Assembly: GCA_905478925.1 (NCBI GenBank)
Contig: CAJQKQ010000074.1
Span: 1 to 43,576 of the forward strand
Length of the DNA stretch: 43,576 nt
Reading direction: 5' to 3'
Origin: an uncultured Verrucomicrobiales bacterium
GTDB taxonomy: Bacteria > Verrucomicrobiota > Verrucomicrobiia > Verrucomicrobiales > Akkermansiaceae
The notes below the pieces were generated by a model. The model did not search any database. It was not told where the DNA came from and saw only the letters and a list, made by a program, of their open reading frames with translations. Shown one piece after another: positions 39,838 through 43,576 of the stretch. The translations under genes were made by a program, and so were the position numbers. Numbering within the stretch: position 1 is the stretch's first letter; every line of letters begins with the position of its first letter.

Positions 39838-42129
39838 TTACTTTGCTCCCAACTCCTCTGGCGTGTACGGGCCACTCCGATCAGCAGTCGCCTTGCGTGC
39901 CTTGGCGATGACCGCACGATCAACAACCCCAATCGAATTTCCCCATGAATTACCGACGTAGGTCATGATCTCGGCAAGCTGCTGATCGTTCATCACAGTC
40001 CCCAGCCCAGGCATGGCCGCGGTCGGTTTGTAGTGTTTTCCTTTCACCGTGATGGGCCCCTGCATCCCATGGAGCAGGATCTTGGCGAAACGCTCCGGCT
40101 GCTCCAAAACCCACTCTGAGCCGACCAAGGGCGGCCCCATCTCCGGCAACCCGGATCCATCGACGTTATGGCAAGCGAAGCACGAGATCATATATGCCCG
40201 CTCGCCCTGTTTCCATACCTTGAGATCCGCCCCCGTAAGATCGACCGTTTGCTTGGCCTCCTTCGTCGTTGCCAAAACATAGCGGCTGAGCATGGCACTC
40301 CGTGCTGCGCCAAGCGGCAGCGACTTGATCCACTCCATGGTGTGATCACCACTCCCGCTGATCAACCCTTCCATGAAGAACGGCTCTTTGTGCCATGCCA
40401 GATAGGCCGTGGTCAGCGCAGCTCTGGCGCGTTCTTGGGGAAAGTTGGCGACGCGCTGGGAAACATAATATGCGGACTCCGCAAACTCCGACGGGATCGC
40501 CTTGAGCAGCGCATCCAGAAGGGCATCGCTATGATCAAACTGCCAGCTGATGCGTGTGGCGTGGATGCGAACGTCGGCATTGGCGTGGGCCAATCCCGCG
40601 ATGATATGGGACTCCTTGATCGCGCCAAGTCCCTCAAGTGTCCAGAGCGCATGCATCTTTGCCAACGGCAATTCTGTTGATTCCAAGAGCGCCTCGACCT
40701 TCCCGGCGGCGGCCGCATCGCGGCGATCGACAAGGATCCGCTGGGCATGGTCCCGACGCCATGGATTCTTGCTGGCCAACGACTTGACGAGTTCGTCAAG
40801 TCCTGCATTTCGTATCGGCTTCCAGGCATTGCCTTTCTTTCCATCGATCGACAGGCGATAGATGCGTCCCAGATAATCCGGCGCATCCAGCTTCTGCTCG
40901 TTAATGAGCTTGGTGAGGTGCGCGTTCATGTAGATCTTGTGCTGGATGATGCCGTGATACATGTCGGCAATGTAGATGGTGCCGTCTGGACCGGAACGGA
41001 TTTCGACCGGCCGGAATCGGGTGTCAGGGCTGGCGATGATCTCTTCCTTCGAAAAGGTGTCGCGGCCGTAGGGAATGCCGTTCTTGCGCTCAATCGTGAG
41101 CACTTTGACCATATGCACGGCAGGCTCGGCGATGATTCCGTCAAAGGTCTCAGGGAAGTAGTTGTCGCGGTAGAAAAAATGGCCGCAGGCGGATGTCGCC
41201 CGGTTGCTGAAGCCGTGTTCGTCAACATGCCCCGCCTCAGGCTTCGTCCAGGCGTCGCGCATGTCCATGTTACGGCGCACTGGGTAGACCGGCTGTTCAT
41301 TGACCTTGATGCAGAAACAGTCCGGAAGAATGACGTTGTTCAGCCAGGCGCTTCGCGTGATTTTGAGATCCACCTGTGGATTCATCAGGAAAAAATTCGG
41401 GGCAAAAATATCGGCCCGCATGAAGGTGTTCTGCTGGCCATGATAGAGGCGTCCGTGGTTGTCGGCACTGAGACTGAACTGCCCACGATACTCGGTTTCT
41501 TCGATGAGCCATTTCCCGTCAACCTCCTTGTAGCGCAGCTTGCTCTTGGCGTTGTAATACCAATTGTCGATGGCGCGAATGAGGCCGTTCGTCTTGTGCT
41601 CAACACTCTTGCCCGGACCGTAGTTCTCGTCGACGACAATGGTCTTGCCCGGCTTGTCGCCATCGATCACGACCGTGTGATAAAGCTTTTTCGTGTCGGC
41701 CCAGAGGATGCCGTTCTTGTGAAAGGCGATGGCCCGCGGCTCGACGAGTTGGTCCAGAAAGACGGTCGCCTTGTCCAATTTGCTGTCCCCCGTGGTGTCC
41801 TCAAGAATACTGATGCGCCCCACCTTGTCGAGTTCCTGCGTCCCTTTGATGTCGTTCATGAAGCCGACCATCTCGACCACCCACAGCCGGCCAAGTTCGT
41901 CGAAGCGCATGACCACAGGGTTCATGACCGCGGGTTCCTCGGCCACCAGTTCAAGCTTGTAGGGCTTGATGACGCGCATCTTATCAATGGCATCGGTGCC
42001 AGAGAGAACGGGGCCGTTTATTTCGGGGAGAAGAAAGGAGTCCGGGACGGGCGGCGGGCCCGCGAAGGAGAGGATGCAACTTGCCAGGAACAGACCGAAA
42101 TTGGTGCTTAATCGTGTGCTACGTTTCAT
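39838..42129 (-). CDS. PVC-type dehydrogenase with cytochrome c domain
   Basis: 763 residues with a signal peptide (to about SFAGPPP). The N-terminal half is the PVC membrane-bound dehydrogenase propeller (VIKPYKLELVAEEPAVMNPV, DELGRLWVVEMVGFMND, ILEDTTGDSKLDKATVF, GPDGTIYIADMYHGIIQHK), then HEAT-like helices (HAQRILVDRRDAAAAGKVEA, NADVRIHATRIS), and a C-terminal cytochrome c domain with the haem site CFACH (Cys650, Cys653, His654) and a Met ligand candidate in AAMPGLGTVM. It would oxidise sugars and pass electrons to haem. Its ATG overlaps the stop of the upstream gene (ATGA), so the two are a translationally coupled pair. It ends LGAK. Confidence 0.88.
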   Translation of the reverse strand: MKRSTRLSTNFGLFLASCILSFAGPPPVPDSFLLPEINGPVLSGTDAIDKMRVIKPYKLELVAEEPAVMNPVVMRFDELGRLWVVEMVGFMNDIKGTQELDKVGRISILEDTTGDSKLDKATVFLDQLVEPRAIAFHKNGILWADTKKLYHTVVIDGDKPGKTIVVDENYGPGKSVEHKTNGLIRAIDNWYYNAKSKLRYKEVDGKWLIEETEYRGQFSLSADNHGRLYHGQQNTFMRADIFAPNFFLMNPQVDLKITRSAWLNNVILPDCFCIKVNEQPVYPVRRNMDMRDAWTKPEAGHVDEHGFSNRATSACGHFFYRDNYFPETFDGIIAEPAVHMVKVLTIERKNGIPYGRDTFSKEEIIASPDTRFRPVEIRSGPDGTIYIADMYHGIIQHKIYMNAHLTKLINEQKLDAPDYLGRIYRLSIDGKKGNAWKPIRNAGLDELVKSLASKNPWRRDHAQRILVDRRDAAAAGKVEALLESTELPLAKMHALWTLEGLGAIKESHIIAGLAHANADVRIHATRISWQFDHSDALLDALLKAIPSEFAESAYYVSQRVANFPQERARAALTTAYLAWHKEPFFMEGLISGSGDHTMEWIKSLPLGAARSAMLSRYVLATTKEAKQTVDLTGADLKVWKQGERAYMISCFACHNVDGSGLPEMGPPLVGSEWVLEQPERFAKILLHGMQGPITVKGKHYKPTAAMPGLGTVMNDQQLAEIMTYVGNSWGNSIGVVDRAVIAKARKATADRSGPYTPEELGAK

Positions 42130-43576
42130 TGAATTTCCTCGGTGAATTGATCCCCGTTCTCCCCCACCAACGACTTCGCTGAAGCCACCACCATGCTGCC
42201 TGTCAGCACAAACCTCCGACGAGTCATCCCGCTACCTAAAGACATTTGGACGATTTGTTTTGATGGGGGATTTTTGGGAAATACTCCAAACTCTCCCTGG
42301 CGCTTGCTGCCGTGGAGTTGCAGGTCGTGAATGGACCAGTAGTTGCCGCCGTGGTTCGCACCCAAGGTAATCTTGAGGTGCTTGGCCTGGACCGCCTTCG
42401 GAAAGAGGATTTCGTTGTTCGGCTTGCCGGCCTTCCCCTTGGCGATGACGACGGACCAAGTTTTCCCGTCCGTGGAGGCTTCCACTTTGAACTCCTTCGC
42501 GCCATCGTTGGCGGAAGGGATGTTGTTGAGGACGATGCCACTAACCCGGCGAGTTTCCGGAAGTTCGATGTTGAGCCACATTCCCTTCTTCTGCACGCCC
42601 TTGGTGTCGTAGCGGGTCGACATCTTGCCATCGATGGCATTCTTCAGGGCGCCCGGGTTGGTGCTCGCGGTCAGGATCCATTTGCTGCGATCCGTCATGA
42701 CCATGTCGTGCGCCTTCTCAATCTCGGCTTGGGTCCAATGCTTTTTACGGGCATCGCTCTTCCGAATTTTCGCGACCATTTTCGGAGTGACCGGTGCTCC
42801 GGTGTTTCCAAAAGAGGTCCGGATGTAGCTGATCACACCAGCCACCCACTTGTCGTCGTTAGTCCCCATCGGAACCATCAACTGCGCCGCGTAGGTCTTG
42901 CCATCGATCGGGCCTTCTAGGCCGTAGAGGACGGTGCTGACGGAGAGTGCGGGGTGACCATTGACCCGCGGTGACCCCACCAGGGATGGGCCCATGACGA
43001 GCTTGTCATCGGTCGTGAATCCTTTGCCATCGGCTCCATGACAAGTGGTGCACAGCGTGGAGTAAACGGCCTCGCCTTGCTTGATCAGCGCCAGTTCCTT
43101 TTTGTCGTAGCGCCCCTTCCCAGGAGCCGGGGCAGGCTGGGGTGCCGAGGCCTGCTTGGCGTATCGCATGCTCAGCGCAGCCTGCTTTCTCACTAGGCCA
43201 ACTGGATCTGCTGCCAAGGTCGTCGCAAGGGCTGCGAGCTCCCCGGTGCCGCTGTAGTAAGGCTCGCCAAGGCGGCAGGCCGCTTCACGAACACGAGGGT
43301 GTTTGTCGGCAGCAGCGACGGTGACAATCGCCGGAGTGATCGAGTCGAGGCCCTCCAGAGTCCAGAGGGCGTGAATGCGTCCCAGATGAGAGGAATCCGA
43401 TTGGGCCATCTTGATCAGAGCCGGGACAACCGACTTGTCTGCCTTGAGGACAATGAGCTTCTGAGCTTCCATACGCCACCAGCCATTGGGATGATTCAGG
43501 TGTGCAACGAGAGCGGCCGGAGCCTCCTCCAACATCTTGGGCAGGGTCTTGTTGTATTTGAAATCCTTGTGCCGCA
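42126..43576 (-). CDS. Partial PVC dehydrogenase-cytochrome with discoidin domain and Tat-like tail
   Basis: The frame is open to the window edge, so the N-terminal propeller lies outside. Visible are HEAT-like repeats (WWRMEAQKLIVLKADKSVVP, RVREAACRLGEP), a cytochrome c domain with CTTCHG and the methionine-side PMGTNDDKW, and an F5/8 type C-like (discoidin) domain (GMWLNIELPETRRVSG, VEASTDGKTWSVVIAKG, HGGNYWSIHDLQLHGS) that would bind glycans. After HGSKRQ the protein should end, but it continues about 45 residues, including MTRRRFVLTGSMVVASA, which looks like a twin-arginine leader from a different gene that has been fused in. The stop overlaps the ATG of the next gene. No start is visible. 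Confidence 0.82.
   Translation of the reverse strand, partial: RHKDFKYNKTLPKMLEEAPAALVAHLNHPNGWWRMEAQKLIVLKADKSVVPALIKMAQSDSSHLGRIHALWTLEGLDSITPAIVTVAAADKHPRVREAACRLGEPYYSGTGELAALATTLAADPVGLVRKQAALSMRYAKQASAPQPAPAPGKGRYDKKELALIKQGEAVYSTLCTTCHGADGKGFTTDDKLVMGPSLVGSPRVNGHPALSVSTVLYGLEGPIDGKTYAAQLMVPMGTNDDKWVAGVISYIRTSFGNTGAPVTPKMVAKIRKSDARKKHWTQAEIEKAHDMVMTDRSKWILTASTNPGALKNAIDGKMSTRYDTKGVQKKGMWLNIELPETRRVSGIVLNNIPSANDGAKEFKVEASTDGKTWSVVIAKGKAGKPNNEILFPKAVQAKHLKITLGANHGGNYWSIHDLQLHGSKRQGEFGVFPKNPPSKQIVQMSLGSGMTRRRFVLTGSMVVASAKSLVGENGDQFTEEIQ

Noticed and set aside
40747..42111. Long antisense frames over the dehydrogenase and similar ones over sulfatases and the macroglobulin
   Set aside because: They mirror the codon structure of high-GC genes on the other strand and show no family motif.
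1..43576. Sulfatase-maturing enzyme (FGE or anSME), SusCD or TonB transporter, tRNA or rRNA
   Set aside because: None found on either strand; the sulfatases must rely on genes outside the window.

Overview
The window looks like a chromosomal accessory region of a member of the Planctomycetota-Verrucomicrobiota-Chlamydiota group, most likely a marine or polysaccharide-degrading verrucomicrobium. The basis is nine sulfatase loci, three proteins joining a PVC-type dehydrogenase propeller, HEAT-like repeats and a CxxCH haem site, ThuA-like and Gfo/Idh/MocA proteins, and a DUF4159 protein beside a MoxR remnant. Taxonomy is inferred from gene content only.

Layout. 1-783 is noncoding and full of palindromic repeats. 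784-1426 is a HigBA toxin-antitoxin pair with a near-leaderless promoter, followed by the scrap of an AraC-type regulator. 1721-12.8 kb holds a Gfo/Idh/MocA oxidoreductase, a DsbD N-terminal-domain protein, an internally deleted sulfatase, a 1327-residue DUF1080/PVC-dehydrogenase/cytochrome fusion, two intact sulfatases and a 5'-truncated beta-propeller gene. 13.0-15.7 kb has a ThuA-like protein and a GH32 fructan hydrolase. 15.8-17.4 kb is a REP-associated tyrosine transposase (RAYT) element with inverted ends and a duplicated 122-bp flank. 17.6-24.9 kb has DUF4159, a decayed MoxR and a bacterial alpha-2-macroglobulin. 25.0-28.3 kb (minus strand) has a GH43 enzyme and a secreted protein with two tandem HEAGH metallopeptidase-like domains. 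29.1-39.6 kb (minus strand) is a sulfatase array: one 3'-truncated, one that has lost its own start codon, one fused to a GH49-like beta-helix, and three intact. 39.8 kb to the end (minus strand) has two PVC cytochrome dehydrogenases in ATGA overlap; the second runs off the window.

How it works together. Secreted sulfatases with GH32, GH43 and GH49-like enzymes suggest breakdown of sulfated polysaccharides, with PVC dehydrogenase/cytochromes and Gfo/Idh and ThuA proteins handling released sugars. No TonB/SusCD transporter, no sulfatase-maturation enzyme (FGE or anSME), and no RNA gene was seen.

The most unusual feature is a dispersed family of about 13 intergenic elements built on CTGCTAGGAATTTGCTTTT followed by a variable hairpin and a G-rich tail. 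Many sit just upstream of start codons of degradative genes, and several genes are cut off exactly where such an element begins (MoxR, the sulfatases at 29.1 and 30.95 kb). With the RAYT element and other short palindromic families, this looks like a region being reshaped by REP-like elements. The single most interesting protein is the sulfatase-GH49-like fusion at 31.6-34.6 kb.
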